Part shown: in pieces, positions 17,563 to 26,951 of the stretch
Layout: each line of letters opens with the position of its first letter
How positions within the stretch are numbered: the stretch's first letter is position 1
Source of the DNA: Luteimonas rhizosphaericola
Lineage (GTDB): Bacteria; Pseudomonadota; Gammaproteobacteria; Xanthomonadales; Xanthomonadaceae
DNA: 64,000 bases
Direction of reading: 5' to 3'
Assembly (NCBI RefSeq): GCF_029888045.1
Contig: NZ_JARXRN010000025.1
Coordinates: 278,368 to 342,367, forward strand
Made by a program: the position numbers and the translations under genes
The notes under the pieces: generated by a model
Told to the model about the DNA's origin: nothing
Databases searched by the model: none
The model's input: the letters and a program-made list of their open reading frames with translations, nothing else

Positions 17563-18617
17563 ACGCAGTGATCGAACCCGAGGCGCTGCACGCGCGCGCC
17601 GCCGCCACCCGCATGTTCCAGGAGGCGGCCGAGACGCCGTCGGTGGTCGGCGCGCAGTTCGTCGCCAACCGCGACGTGCTCGCCGCGCTCGCGGCCGACC
17701 TGCGCCGCCGTCCGCCGGCGTTCGTCGCCACCTGTGCGCGCGGCAGCTCCGGCCACGCCGCCACCTATGCCAAGGCGCTGTTCGAAACCCGGCTGGGCGT
17801 GGTCACCGCCTCGGTGTCGCCGTCGATCGGCTCGGTGTACGGCGTGCGCCAGCAGCTGCGCGACGCGCTGTTCATCGCCATCTCGCAATCCGGCAGGAGC
17901 CCCGACCTGCTGCGCAACGCCGAGGCCGCGCGCGAGGCCGGCGCGCGCGTGGTCGCGCTGGTGAACGTGGCCGACTCGCCGCTGGCCGGCCTGGCGGACG
18001 TGGTCGTCCCGCTGCACGCCGGGCCCGAGCGCAGCGTGGCGGCGACCAAGAGCTACCTCGCCTCGCTGTCGGCGCTGCTGCAGCTGGGCGCGCTGTGGAG
18101 CGACGACTTCGCCCTGCTCGATGCGCTCGACAAGGTGCCCGACGCGCTGCGGAAGGCCTGGGACTGCGACTGGTCGGCCGCCGGCGAGGCGCTGGTGCCG
18201 GCGCGCAACCTGTTCGTGCTCGGGCGCGGGCTGGGACTGGGCGCGGCGCAGGAGGCGGCGCTCAAGCTCAAGGAAACCTGCGGCCTGCACGCCGAGGCCT
18301 ACAGTTCGGCGGAAGTGAAGCACGGGCCGATGGCGCTGGTGGGGCCGGGCTTCCCGGTGCTGATCCTGGCCCAGCCCGACCAGACCGAGGCCGGCACCCT
18401 GGCCCTGGCCGGCGAGTTCCGCGCCCGCGGCGCCCAGGTATGGCTGGCCTCGCGCGAACCCGGCGCCGACCTCCCCGTGGCCGCGGCGCCGCATCCGGCC
18501 TGCGCGCCGCTGCTGCTGGTGCAGAGCTTCTACCGGATGGCGAACGCGCTGTCGCTGGCGCGCGGGCTGGACCCGGACACGCCCCCGCACCTGAACAAGG
18601 TCACCGAGACCCTGTGA
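17559..18617 (+). CDS. nagB-II: SIS-domain glucosamine-6-phosphate deaminase, NagB-II type
   Basis: A 352-residue protein with two SIS sugar-isomerase domains, about residues 38-180 and 205-345, like the isomerase half of GlmS but without its glutaminase domain. Signature stretches are FIAISQSGRSPD, SVAATKSYLASLSALLQLG and LKLKETCGLHAEAYSSAEVKHGPMAL. NagB-II enzymes convert glucosamine-6-phosphate to fructose-6-phosphate and ammonia, replacing classical NagB. The start ATG overlaps the lacI stop, and nagA follows two bases after its stop, so all are translated together. Confidence 0.9.
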   Translation: MNAVIEPEALHARAAATRMFQEAAETPSVVGAQFVANRDVLAALAADLRRRPPAFVATCARGSSGHAATYAKALFETRLGVVTASVSPSIGSVYGVRQQLRDALFIAISQSGRSPDLLRNAEAAREAGARVVALVNVADSPLAGLADVVVPLHAGPERSVAATKSYLASLSALLQLGALWSDDFALLDALDKVPDALRKAWDCDWSAAGEALVPARNLFVLGRGLGLGAAQEAALKLKETCGLHAEAYSSAEVKHGPMALVGPGFPVLILAQPDQTEAGTLALAGEFRARGAQVWLASREPGADLPVAAAPHPACAPLLLVQSFYRMANALSLARGLDPDTPPHLNKVTETL

Positions 18618-18619
18618 CG

Positions 18620-19780
18620 ATGGCCATGCTCGAAACCGCGCTGGTCAACGCCCGTCTCGTCGGCGACGACGGCATCCGCAGCGGCACCGCCGTGGTCCTC
18701 TCCGGCGACCGCATCGCCGCGGTGCTGCCGGCGCACGATCCACGCGTGGCCGCCGCGACCCGGCTCGACCTGGAAGGCGGCCTGCTGGCGCCGGGCTTCA
18801 TCGACGTGCAGGTCAACGGCGGCGGCGGGGTGCTGCTCAACAACACGCCGACCGCCGAGGGCGTGCGCGCGATCGCCCGCGCGCATCGCCGCTTCGGCAC
18901 CACCGGCCTGCTGCCGACGCTGATCAGCGACCGCGTGGGCGTGATGCGCGAGGCGATCGCCGCGGTGCGCGAGGCGATCGACGCGCGCGTGCCGGGCGTG
19001 CTCGGCATCCACCTCGAAGGGCCCTACCTGGCGCCCTCGCGCCGTGGCACGCATGACGCGCGCGTGTTCCGCGTGCCAGATGCCGACGAGATCGCGCTTG
19101 CCACCTCGCTGGGCAACGGCGTCACCCTGATCACGCTGGCGCCGGAACAGGTGCCGGTCGCCACGATCCGGGCGCTGGTCGCGCGCGGGGCGATCGTCGC
19201 CGCCGGACATACCGCCGCCAGCTGGCGCGAGGCGCGCGCCGGGCTGGAGGCCGGAATCCGCGGCTTCACCCACCTGTACAACGCGATGTCGCCGCTGCAG
19301 GGCCGCGAGCCGGGCACGGTCGGCGCGGCGCTGGAAGATCCGCACAGCTGGTGCGGGATCATCGTCGACGGCGTGCACGCGCATCCGGCCAGCCTGCGCG
19401 TGGCGCTCGCGGCCAAGCCGCGCGGCAAGCTGCTGTTGGTCACCGACGCGATGCCGATGGTGGGCGCGGACTCGCCCTCGTTCGAGCTTTACGGCGAAAC
19501 CATCACCGCGGTCGACGGCGTGGTGCGCAACGCCAGCGGCGCGCTGGCCGGTTCGGCGCTGGACATGGCGTCCGCGGTGCGCAACAGCGTGCGCCTGCTC
19601 GGCGTCCCGCTGGAGGAAGCGGTGCGCATGGCCTCGCGCTACCCGGCCGAATTCCTCGGCATCGGCGACCGGTTCGGACGCATCGCGCCCGGCTACGCGG
19701 CCGACCTGGTCCTGCTCGACGACACCCTGGGCGTGCGCGCGACCTGGGTCGGCGGCCAGCACGAGCGCCACGCGGCTTGA
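18620..19780 (+). CDS. nagA: N-acetylglucosamine-6-phosphate deacetylase
   Basis: A 386-residue amidohydrolase that removes acetate from GlcNAc-6-phosphate. Visible active-site residues are Glu133 in HLEGPYLAP, His197 in AAGHTAAS, His218 in FTHLYNAMSPL and the catalytic Asp276 in VTDAMP. The N-terminal LLAPGFIDVQVNGGGG is typical. Start choice is among ATG 18620, ATG 18626 and GTG 18614, the last overlapping the previous stop. The acetate and the fructose-6-phosphate made by NagB-II connect this operon to the acetate genes further right. Its final bases overlap the start of nagX. Confidence 0.96.
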   Translation: MAMLETALVNARLVGDDGIRSGTAVVLSGDRIAAVLPAHDPRVAAATRLDLEGGLLAPGFIDVQVNGGGGVLLNNTPTAEGVRAIARAHRRFGTTGLLPTLISDRVGVMREAIAAVREAIDARVPGVLGIHLEGPYLAPSRRGTHDARVFRVPDADEIALATSLGNGVTLITLAPEQVPVATIRALVARGAIVAAGHTAASWREARAGLEAGIRGFTHLYNAMSPLQGREPGTVGAALEDPHSWCGIIVDGVHAHPASLRVALAAKPRGKLLLVTDAMPMVGADSPSFELYGETITAVDGVVRNASGALAGSALDMASAVRNSVRLLGVPLEEAVRMASRYPAEFLGIGDRFGRIAPGYAADLVLLDDTLGVRATWVGGQHERHAA

Positions 19781-20844
19781 GCGCGCCGGTGCGCCGCTTC
19801 GCCTCGGTCGACGCCCTGCGCGGGCTCACCGTGGCGGCGATGCTGCTGGTCAACACCCCGGGCGACTGGGGCCACGTCTACGCCCCGCTGCTGCACGCGG
19901 ACTGGCACGGCTGCACGCCCACCGACCTGGTGTTCCCGTTCTTCCTGTTCGTGGTCGGGGTGTCGATCGCGCTGGGGATCGTGCCGCGCGTGGAGCGCGG
20001 CGACGACCTGCGCGCGCTGCAGCGCGACGCCATCCTGCGCGGCCTGCGCATCGTGGCGCTCGGCCTGGCGCTGCACGTGGTGGCGTGGTGGGCGCTCGAT
20101 GCCGCGCATTACCGCCCGTGGGGCGTGCTGCAGCGGATCGGCCTGTGCGTCCTGGTGGCCGCGCCGCTGGCGATGCGCACCTCGCCGCGCGCGCAGTGGG
20201 CCCTGGTGCTGGCGATCCTGCTCGGCTACTGGGCCGCGCTCGCGCCCGGGGGCTATGCGCGCTTCGACAACCTCGCCGACCGCGTCGACACCGCGCTGTT
20301 CGCGCCGCTGCTGTACGTTTTCGAGCCGGCGACCGGCCGCGGCCATGATCCCGAAGGGCTGCTGTCGACCGTGCCGGCGATCGCGACCGTGTTGCTGGGC
20401 GTGCGCGCCGGCGACTGGCTGCGGCGCGGGCAGGTGCGCCGGCTGTGCGCCGCAGGCGTGGCGATGCTGGCGCTGGGCGCGCTGTGGTCGCTGGCGGTGC
20501 CGGTGAACAAGGCGTTGTGGACGCCTTCGTATGTGCTGTGGACCGGCGGCTGGGCGGCGCTGGCGCTGGCGGCACTGCACGTGCTGGTCGACCGGCGCGG
20601 CTGGCCGGCCGTCGGACGCGTCTTCGGCGTCAACGCGATCGCCGCCTACGCCGGATCGGCGCTGATTGTGTACGGGCTGGTGGCGGTCGGCGTGTGGGGC
20701 GCGCTGTACCGACACGGCTTCGCATGGATGGCGCCGCATGTCGGCCCGCGGCTGCCGTCGCTGCTGTTCGCGCTGGCGTTCGTGGCGCTGTGGTGGGCGA
20801 TCGTGCGGGTGATGGATCGCCGCGGCTGGCACCTGAAGATCTGA
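19777..20844 (+). CDS. nagX: NagX, heparan-alpha-glucosaminide N-acetyltransferase-like membrane protein
   Basis: A 355-residue protein with about ten hydrophobic segments, starting RRFASVDALRGLTVAAMLLVN and then DLVFPFFLFVVGVSIALG, as in the NagX/DUF5009 family. I start it at TTG 19777, which overlaps the nagA stop (TTGA) and gives the family-like N-terminus MSAPVRRF; GTG 19789 is the alternative. No ATG precedes the first membrane segment. NagX occurs in GlcNAc operons of several proteobacteria and is thought to act in GlcNAc or chitooligosaccharide handling at the inner membrane. Its reaction is not settled. Confidence 0.85.
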   Translation: MSAPVRRFASVDALRGLTVAAMLLVNTPGDWGHVYAPLLHADWHGCTPTDLVFPFFLFVVGVSIALGIVPRVERGDDLRALQRDAILRGLRIVALGLALHVVAWWALDAAHYRPWGVLQRIGLCVLVAAPLAMRTSPRAQWALVLAILLGYWAALAPGGYARFDNLADRVDTALFAPLLYVFEPATGRGHDPEGLLSTVPAIATVLLGVRAGDWLRRGQVRRLCAAGVAMLALGALWSLAVPVNKALWTPSYVLWTGGWAALALAALHVLVDRRGWPAVGRVFGVNAIAAYAGSALIVYGLVAVGVWGALYRHGFAWMAPHVGPRLPSLLFALAFVALWWAIVRVMDRRGWHLKI

Positions 20845-20917
20845 CGCGGGGGCATGGCGACGTGTCGAGGCGGCGTCGATTCACCGCTCGATCACGGCCG
20901 CTGGTGACACTCCGCGC

Positions 20918-22006
20918 ATGCCCGCCTCCCGATCGATCCCTTCCGCCCGCGCCCGCCGTCGACAGGCACTGACCCCGGCCGAGCGCGACGCGATCGAGGC
21001 GGGGCTCCGCTACGTCAGCGACACCGCCCCCGGCATCTCGCGCGAGCGCCGCGGCCGCGGTTTCTGCTATCGCGACCCGCAGGGCCAGGCGGTGCGCGAT
21101 GCCGACACCCTGCAGCGCATCCGCACGCTCGCGATCCCGCCGGCCTACCGCCAGGTCTGGATCTGCAGCTCGCCCATCGGCCACCTGCAGGCCACCGGCC
21201 GCGACGCGCGCGGGCGCAAGCAGTACCGCTACCACCCGGACTGGCGGCCGCTGCGCGATGCCAACAAGTTCGACCGCATCGTCGAATTCGGGCGCGCGCT
21301 GCCGAAGCTGCGGCGGCGCGTGCGCGCCGACCTCGCGCAGCCGGGCCTGCCGCGCGAAAAGGTGCTGGCGGGCGTGGTCGCGATCATGGCCAGCACCCTG
21401 GTGCGCGTGGGCAACGAGGGTTACGCGCGCGACAACGGGTCGTTCGGACTGACCACGCTGCGCAACCGGCACGCGAAGTTCCTCAAGGGCGCGCTGCGGC
21501 TGCAGTTCGTCGGCAAGGGCGGGCGCGCGCACGAGGCGGGCATCCAGGACCGGCGCCTGCTGCAGCTGGTGCGACAGATGCACGAACTGCCGGGCCAGCG
21601 CCTGTTCCAGTACCGGGACGACGACGGCACCCTGGTGCCGGTGGATTCGGCCGACGTCAACGACTACCTGCGCGAGGCGATGGGCGCGTCGTTCACCGCC
21701 AAGGACTTCCGCACCTGGGGCGCGACCGAAGCCGCCTTCCGCCAGCTCGCCGGCACGGTCGTCGAGGAAGGCGAGCGCATCACCGTGGTCGGCGTGCGCA
21801 AACAGGTGGTGGAGGCGGTGGCGTCGATGCTCGGCAACACGCCCACGGTGTGCCGCAAGTCATACGTGGACCCACGCGTGTTCGACGGCTGGGAGGATGG
21901 GCGCCTGCAGCGGGCGGCGAAGCACGTCCGCGGGCCGCGCCAGTGGGAAGGCGCGCTGCTGCGGTTCCTGGCGCGCGCGTCGCGCACGCGCAAGGGCGCG
22001 GCCTGA
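20918..22006 (+). CDS. DNA topoisomerase IB (eukaryotic/poxvirus-like)
   Basis: A 362-residue type IB topoisomerase of the small bacterial class. The N-terminal domain has GRGFCYRDPQG and IPPAYRQVWICSSPIGHLQATGRD. The catalytic core shows LVRVGNEGYARDNGSFGLTTL, KGGRAHE and DFRTWGATE. The nucleophilic Tyr is most likely in VCRKSYVDPRVF near residue 317. It relaxes supercoils through a 3'-phosphotyrosine link and needs no ATP. The gene stands alone; its function alongside the essential type IA and II enzymes is usually dispensable. Confidence 0.93.
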   Translation: MPASRSIPSARARRRQALTPAERDAIEAGLRYVSDTAPGISRERRGRGFCYRDPQGQAVRDADTLQRIRTLAIPPAYRQVWICSSPIGHLQATGRDARGRKQYRYHPDWRPLRDANKFDRIVEFGRALPKLRRRVRADLAQPGLPREKVLAGVVAIMASTLVRVGNEGYARDNGSFGLTTLRNRHAKFLKGALRLQFVGKGGRAHEAGIQDRRLLQLVRQMHELPGQRLFQYRDDDGTLVPVDSADVNDYLREAMGASFTAKDFRTWGATEAAFRQLAGTVVEEGERITVVGVRKQVVEAVASMLGNTPTVCRKSYVDPRVFDGWEDGRLQRAAKHVRGPRQWEGALLRFLARASRTRKGAA

Positions 22007-22160
22007 CCGCGGCCGAGGTCGGTGGGCCGGAGGATCGCGCAGGATGGATGAGGCATGCCGGATGCCGGACGCTGGACGCCGGACGTCCGGTGAAAGAGGC
22101 GTCGGGATCGATGCGAAATCCGGATCGGGTCTGGCCCGGAGCGGGGATGCCGTTCCGGAT

Positions 22161-22185
22161 CCCGGGTGCGCTGCGCTTACCCGGG
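22161..22185. repeat. Hairpin element CCCGGGT...ACCCGGG
   Basis: Perfect 7-bp arms, CCCGGGT at 22161-22167 and ACCCGGG at 22179-22185, enclose GCGCTGCGCTT, which itself contains a short GCG/CGC pairing. The pattern TGCGCTTACCCGGGCTACG resembles a repeat widely seen in intergenic DNA of xanthomonads and pseudomonads (from memory). Confidence 0.65.
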
Positions 22186-22202
22186 CTACGCGAGGCGTGT
22201 TC

Positions 22203-22236
22203 GTAGACCGGATAAGGCCGCAGGCCGCATCCGGGG
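22203..22236. repeat. REP-like palindrome resembling the enterobacterial REP consensus
   Basis: The segment starts GTAGACCGGATAAGGCC and ends GGCCGCATCCGGGG around a GCA centre. The arms CCGGATAAGGCC and GGCCGCATCCGG pair with one internal mismatch region. It closely resembles the Escherichia coli REP unit (GCCGGATAAGGC ... GCCGCATCCGGC). It follows the 22161 hairpin by 17 bases. Confidence 0.65.
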
Positions 22237-22356
22237 GGCGGCGAATTTCCGGCCTGGAGGTCACGTTCGTCGCGACACGCGCACAGGCATGCCGGTGGCC
22301 TCGTCGCATCGCCCACCATCCATCATCTGCCGTCGGCTTCGAATCGTCCTGCGCGA

Positions 22357-23595
22357 CTAGCGTTCGCGCACCGGTGCGCCACGCGCGGCGTGGATCGCGG
22401 CGATCCGGGCCTTGCGCAGGGCCTCACCCACCGCGGGGCCGTCGAGGCCGTCGAGGGCGAGGTCGCGGGCGTTCACCGCGCACGCGGCGGCATGCAGGCG
22501 TCGCAGCGCGTCGGCCTGCGGATACGCAGCGTCCTCATGCCCGAGTCGCCCGCGCTTGTCGGCCTCGCACACGGTGGCCAGCCGGTCGATGCGCCCAGGC
22601 TTGCGAAAGCCGTCGCAGCGCAGCAGCAGGTCGTGCACGGTGCTGTCGCGCAGTTCGTCCAGGCGATGCACGTTGAGGTGTTCGCGGCACGCGGCCACCG
22701 CGAGGTCGCGGTGTTCCTGCGGCACCTTCAGGCGCGCGCACAGCGCCTGCAGCGGCGCCAGGCCGGCCTGTTCGTGGCCGATGTGGCGCGGCCACTGCGC
22801 CGGCGGCGTGCGTGCCTTGCCGAGGTCGTGCGCAAGCGCGGCGAAGCCGACCACGGCGTCGCCCGGTGCGAGGCGCGCGGCCATGTCGCTCACCAGTTCC
22901 TGGTGCAGGCCGGTGTCGACTTCCGGATGGAATTCCGCGCGCTGCGGCACGCCGTACAGCGCGTCCACCTCGGGCAGCACCGCGGCGAGTGCGCCGGCGT
23001 CGCGCAGCGTACGCAGGAAGGCCGACGGACACGGCGCGGCAAGCGCCTTGGCCAGCTCCTGCCACACGCGTTCCGGGACCAGCGTGTCGAGTTCGCCGCC
23101 GGCCGCCATGTCGCGCATCAACGCCAGCGTCTCCGGGGCGACGCTGAAACCCAGCGGCGCCAGCCGCGCCATGAACCGCGCCGCGCGCAGCACGCGCAGC
23201 GGATCCTCGACGAAGGCGGGGCCGACGTGGCGCAGCACGCGCGCCTCGAGGTCGCGCGCGCCGCCGAGCGGATCGACCAGGCGGCCGTCGTCGCGCTGCG
23301 CGATCGCGTTGATGGTGAAGTCGCGGCGTTCCAGGTCCTGCGCCAGCGTCACCGATGGATCGGCGTGCACCACGAACCCGCGATGGCCACGCCCGGACTT
23401 GCGCTCGGTGCGCGCCAGCGCGTACTCCTCGCCGGTCTCGGGATGCAGGAACACCGGGAAATCGCGCCCGACCGGGCGGAAGCCGGCGGCCAGCATCGCA
23501 TCGGGCGTCTGGCCGACGACCACGAAGTCGCGATCGCCGCCGGGCAGGCCGAGCAAGCGGTCGCGCACCGCGCCGCCGACGAGATAGGTCTCCAT
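22357..23595 (-). CDS. cca: Multifunctional CCA tRNA nucleotidyltransferase
   Basis: A 412-residue class II CCA-adding enzyme. The nucleotidyltransferase head shows [15 protein letters not shown] and DRDFVVVG (the metal-binding Asp pair), then [10 protein letters not shown] and the conserved [12 protein letters not shown]. The C-terminal half carries an HD phosphohydrolase domain with [11 protein letters not shown], so it is the long proteobacterial type with phosphatase and phosphodiesterase activities. It repairs or adds the 3' CCA end of tRNAs. The start at 23595 gives [12 protein letters not shown]; an upstream in-frame start would add an arginine-rich tail. Confidence 0.96.
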   Translation of the reverse strand: METYLVGGAVRDRLLGLPGGDRDFVVVGQTPDAMLAAGFRPVGRDFPVFLHPETGEEYALARTERKSGRGHRGFVVHADPSVTLAQDLERRDFTINAIAQRDDGRLVDPLGGARDLEARVLRHVGPAFVEDPLRVLRAARFMARLAPLGFSVAPETLALMRDMAAGGELDTLVPERVWQELAKALAAPCPSAFLRTLRDAGALAAVLPEVDALYGVPQRAEFHPEVDTGLHQELVSDMAARLAPGDAVVGFAALAHDLGKARTPPAQWPRHIGHEQAGLAPLQALCARLKVPQEHRDLAVAACREHLNVHRLDELRDSTVHDLLLRCDGFRKPGRIDRLATVCEADKRGRLGHEDAAYPQADALRRLHAAACAVNARDLALDGLDGPAVGEALRKARIAAIHAARGAPVRER

Positions 23596-23687
23596 GCGCG
23601 CATGATGCCGCAATCGGCGTACGCGCCAGCCGCGCCGCAGCGACGGCCTCACGCGGCCACCGCTCATCGGGCGCCTATACTCGGGCC

Positions 23688-24944
23688 ATGAAGTCCTTCC
23701 GTTTACGCGCGTCCGCTCGCGGGTGCGCCGCCGCCGCCGTGCTCCTGCCGGCGGCGGCCCTCGCCGCCGGCGCGGCCCCGACCGCGGACGTGGCGCCGTC
23801 CGGCACGCCCGCCGACGTGGCGCTGATGCTGGCCTACCTGTTCGGCGCGATCGTGCTGTCGTTCCTGTGCTCGATCGCCGAATCCGCGCTGCTGAGCATG
23901 ACGCCGTCCTACGTCGCGGGGCTGCGCGCCACGCGCCCGGCGCTGGCGGACCGGCTGCAGACGCTCCGGGTGGACAAGATCGACCGCTCGCTGGCGGCGA
24001 TCCTCACGCTCAACACGATCGCCCACACGGTCGGCGCCGTCGGATCGGGCGCCAAGGCCACCGTGGTGTTCGGCAGCGCGTGGGTGGGCGTGTTCTCGGC
24101 GGTGGCGACCCTGCTGATCCTGTTCCTGTCCGAGATCGTGCCCAAGACGCTCGGCGCGCTGTACTGGCGCCGGCTGGCCGCGCCGGTGGCGTGGTTCATC
24201 CGCGCGATGATCGTGCTGCTGTATCCACTGATCGTGGTCTCCGAACTGCTGACCCGCCTGCTGGCACGTGGCCACCAGGCTGAGGGGTTCAACCGCCAGG
24301 AATTCCTGGCCATGGCCGGGATGGGCGAGGCCAGCGGCGACCTGGACCCGCGCGAGTCGCGCATCCTGCGCAACCTGTTCGCGATGGGCACGCTGCGCAC
24401 GCGCGACGTGATGACGCCGCGGCCGGTGGTCGCCGCGCTCGCGTCCGACACGCCGGTCGCCGACGCGCTGGCCGACGCGAAGGCCCAGCCGTTCTCGCGC
24501 CTCCCGGTGTACGCGAACGACATCGACGATATCGCGGGCTTCGTGCTGCGCGACGAACTGCGCCAGGCCGAAGCCGCCGGGCGCGGCGGCGAGGCGGTCG
24601 CGGACCTGGCGCGGCCGCTGGCAACCGTCGCCGACAGCATGCCGCTGGGCGCGCTGCTGGAGTTCCTGCTCGAGCGGCGCCAGCAGATCGCGCTGGTGGT
24701 GGGCGAATACGGCGACACCGTGGGCCTGGTGTCGATGGAGGACGTGGTCGAGACCCTGCTGGGCGACGAGATCGTCGACGAGCGCGACCGCGCCACCGAC
24801 ATGCAGCGCCTGGCCCGCGAACGCTGGCAGAGGCGCGCCGCGCGCCGGGGCGTGGTCTGGCAGGCGCACGCCGCGTCGCCGGTCGACGCGTCCGCCGCGG
24901 GGTCGCAGCCGCCTGGCGCGGACCAGGCGCCGCGCGACGACTAG
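23688..24944 (+). CDS. CNNM/CorC-like membrane protein with DUF21 and CBS pair
   Basis: A 418-residue protein. After a hydrophobic N-terminus (about residues 12-28, possibly a signal peptide) comes the four-segment DUF21 transporter domain (about 45-200), with [14 protein letters not shown] and [20 protein letters not shown] as hallmarks. A pair of CBS motifs follows (about 230-360), including RTRDVMTPR and [20 protein letters not shown]. The usual C-terminal CorC/HlyC transporter-associated domain is absent; the tail is short and disordered. Members are linked to magnesium or cobalt efflux. Its stop codon shares CTAG with the stop of the convergent transglycosylase gene. Confidence 0.9.
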   Translation: MKSFRLRASARGCAAAAVLLPAAALAAGAAPTADVAPSGTPADVALMLAYLFGAIVLSFLCSIAESALLSMTPSYVAGLRATRPALADRLQTLRVDKIDRSLAAILTLNTIAHTVGAVGSGAKATVVFGSAWVGVFSAVATLLILFLSEIVPKTLGALYWRRLAAPVAWFIRAMIVLLYPLIVVSELLTRLLARGHQAEGFNRQEFLAMAGMGEASGDLDPRESRILRNLFAMGTLRTRDVMTPRPVVAALASDTPVADALADAKAQPFSRLPVYANDIDDIAGFVLRDELRQAEAAGRGGEAVADLARPLATVADSMPLGALLEFLLERRQQIALVVGEYGDTVGLVSMEDVVETLLGDEIVDERDRATDMQRLARERWQRRAARRGVVWQAHAASPVDASAAGSQPPGADQAPRDD

Positions 24945-26866
24945 GCCGGCGCCGGGCAGGCGAAGGCCTTGCGCGGCGTGCCCGCGACGCCGTGCATGCG
25001 GTCGCTCACCGGCGCCGCCTTGCCGAACATGCGCCAGTCGTAGATCACGCTGAAGGCGAGGATGCGCGCCACGTACTCGCGCGTTTCCTTGTAGCTGATG
25101 GTTTCGATCCACAGATCCGCGTCGTGCCCGGGCCGCTGCGCGAGCCAGCGGGAGGTGGGCGTGGGGCCGGCGTTGTAGGCGGCGATGGCCACGTAGGGCT
25201 TGCCGTACATCTCCTCCTTCTCGCGCAGGTATGCGGTGCCCAGGGCGATGTTCGTCTCCGGGTCGTACAGGCGCTCGGCGCCGCTCCAGGCCATGCCCAG
25301 GCGCCTCGCGACCGCGGCCGCCGTGGAGGGCAGTACCTGCATCAGTCCGCGCGCGTCGGCCGGCGAGCGCGCGCGCGGGTTGAACACGCTCTCGGCGCGG
25401 ATCTCCGCCGCCACCCAGGCCGGGTCGAGCCCGTTGCGGCGCGCCTCGCGCTGGATCACGTCGGCGTGGTGGATCGGGAAGCGCAGCGTGTACAGCCGGT
25501 TCTCGTCCGGCGACTTGCCCAGCCCGAACACGCCGCGGTCGAACCAGCCGTGCTCCTGCGCCACTTCCACCGCGATCCGGCGCTGGGCGTCGTCGAAGCG
25601 CGACAGCGCGTCGTTCCATTCGCGCACCGCCCAGGCCGCGCGCTCGGCGCGGTACAGCGCCAGCGCGCGCACCAGCGCCGGATCCTTCGCGACCGCGGCC
25701 TTCTGCGCCGCGGTCCAGTCGGGCATCCACGGGCACAGTGCGTAGGGCTGGTCGAGCCGGTCGGCGGCGAGGAAGCCGTGGAAGTCGGCGCTGCGCGCCG
25801 CGCGCGCGAACACCGTGCGGGCGCCGTCGCGATCGCCGGTAAGTTCCAGCATCCGCGCCTCGAACCACTGCCAGCGCGAATCGGCGCGCTGCGAGTCGGG
25901 CATCGCGCGCAGCGCCGTCAGCGCCGCCGCCCAGTCCGAGCGCGCCAGCGCATCGCGCACGCGCCATTCGTGCAGGCGCTCGTCGTAGGCGCTGGCGGGC
26001 ACCAGGGCGAGCAGGCGCGGGGAGTCCGGGAGGTAGGACGCAACCGTCCACAGCGCCGCCTGGTACAGCACGCGCCCGCGCTCGGTCTCGCCGAACGCCA
26101 GGGCGCGGGCGATCGCAGGCAGCTGGGCCTCGGCCGCGAGCGGATCGTCCTTGGCGAACTTCGCCAGTCCGTGCGAGGCCACCAGCCGGCTGCGCGCGGT
26201 CCTGGGCCACTGCGCGGCGCGCGGGTGCGGCGCCTGCACGAACGCGGCGTAGTCGTTCGCGAGCGCCAGCTCGCCGGCGGGCAGGCCGCGCGCGGCGGCA
26301 CGCATCACGCCCGGGTTCCACTCGGCGGCGGCCAGTTCCAGCCGCTCCCATCGCAGCGCATCGGTGAGGCCGCCGCGCGCGGCCAGCGCCGCGAACACCG
26401 GATCGCATTCGTCCGGCAGCGAGGCGCCGTTGCGCCACATCGCCTGCGCGTCGCGGGTCCATTGCGCGTCGGCGGCGCCGGTGCGCTGGCGGGCGTCGAG
26501 CTCGGCGCAGCGCAGCGCCGGCGTGCGCACGTCGTCCGACCAGGCGGCGCGATAGCCGCTCCAGTCCTGTCGCTTGAGCAGCGCGCGCAGCCAGGCTTCG
26601 CGGAACACGCCGGCCACCGCCTCGCCGCGGTAGCGGGCCAGGAAGGCCTGGGCCTGCGCGTTCGGCAGCGTGTCGAGGTTGCGACGCAGCACCGCCATCT
26701 CCACCCAGCGTGCGGCGGGATGGTCGGCGGCCAGCGCCGGCGCGGGCAGGCCGCGTTCGGCGGCCTCGAGTGCGGTGCGCAGTGCGGCGTCGGTGGGCTG
26801 CGCGCGCGCGGGCAGCACGGCCAGCAGCGCGGCGGCGAGTACGATGGTCAGGCGTGGAATCGACAT
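24941..26866 (-). CDS. slt: Soluble lytic murein transglycosylase (Slt70 type)
   Basis: A 641-residue periplasmic protein with a signal peptide (MSIPRLTIVLAAALLAVLPARA). An alpha-helical superhelical U/L domain runs to about residue 475. The C-terminal SLT domain holds the catalytic Glu in AAEIRAESVFNPRARSPADARG, followed by GLMQVLPSTA and YVAIAAYNAGP, as in Slt70. It cleaves the MurNAc-GlcNAc bond, making 1,6-anhydro muropeptides during wall turnover. The gene is convergent with the CNNM-like gene, overlapping it by four bases. Confidence 0.94.
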   Translation of the reverse strand: MSIPRLTIVLAAALLAVLPARAQPTDAALRTALEAAERGLPAPALAADHPAARWVEMAVLRRNLDTLPNAQAQAFLARYRGEAVAGVFREAWLRALLKRQDWSGYRAAWSDDVRTPALRCAELDARQRTGAADAQWTRDAQAMWRNGASLPDECDPVFAALAARGGLTDALRWERLELAAAEWNPGVMRAAARGLPAGELALANDYAAFVQAPHPRAAQWPRTARSRLVASHGLAKFAKDDPLAAEAQLPAIARALAFGETERGRVLYQAALWTVASYLPDSPRLLALVPASAYDERLHEWRVRDALARSDWAAALTALRAMPDSQRADSRWQWFEARMLELTGDRDGARTVFARAARSADFHGFLAADRLDQPYALCPWMPDWTAAQKAAVAKDPALVRALALYRAERAAWAVREWNDALSRFDDAQRRIAVEVAQEHGWFDRGVFGLGKSPDENRLYTLRFPIHHADVIQREARRNGLDPAWVAAEIRAESVFNPRARSPADARGLMQVLPSTAAAVARRLGMAWSGAERLYDPETNIALGTAYLREKEEMYGKPYVAIAAYNAGPTPTSRWLAQRPGHDADLWIETISYKETREYVARILAFSVIYDWRMFGKAAPVSDRMHGVAGTPRKAFACPAPA

Positions 26867-26951
26867 GCCCCGACTATAGCGAAGGCCCCATGAATTCATT
26901 GCCCGATCCGCGATGCTTCCCGTCCGCGTCGCGCGTGCGCGAGGCGCGCGC

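Larger units (their letters stand above)
22007..22356. other. 350-bp intergenic region with several palindromes, no gene
   Basis: Between the convergent topoisomerase and cca genes I see no coding signal. The left part (22050-22090) is a run of GCCGGAC-like units ending in the palindrome GGACGTCC. Two better-defined hairpin elements at 22161-22185 and 22203-22236 are listed separately. Accumulation of such repeats between convergent genes is typical of REP insertions. Confidence 0.7.

Noticed and set aside
23703-26462. A long minus-strand frame spanning the CNNM-like gene and slt
   Set aside because: Out of frame with both genes and motif-free; the in-frame slt and CNNM-like proteins account for the region.
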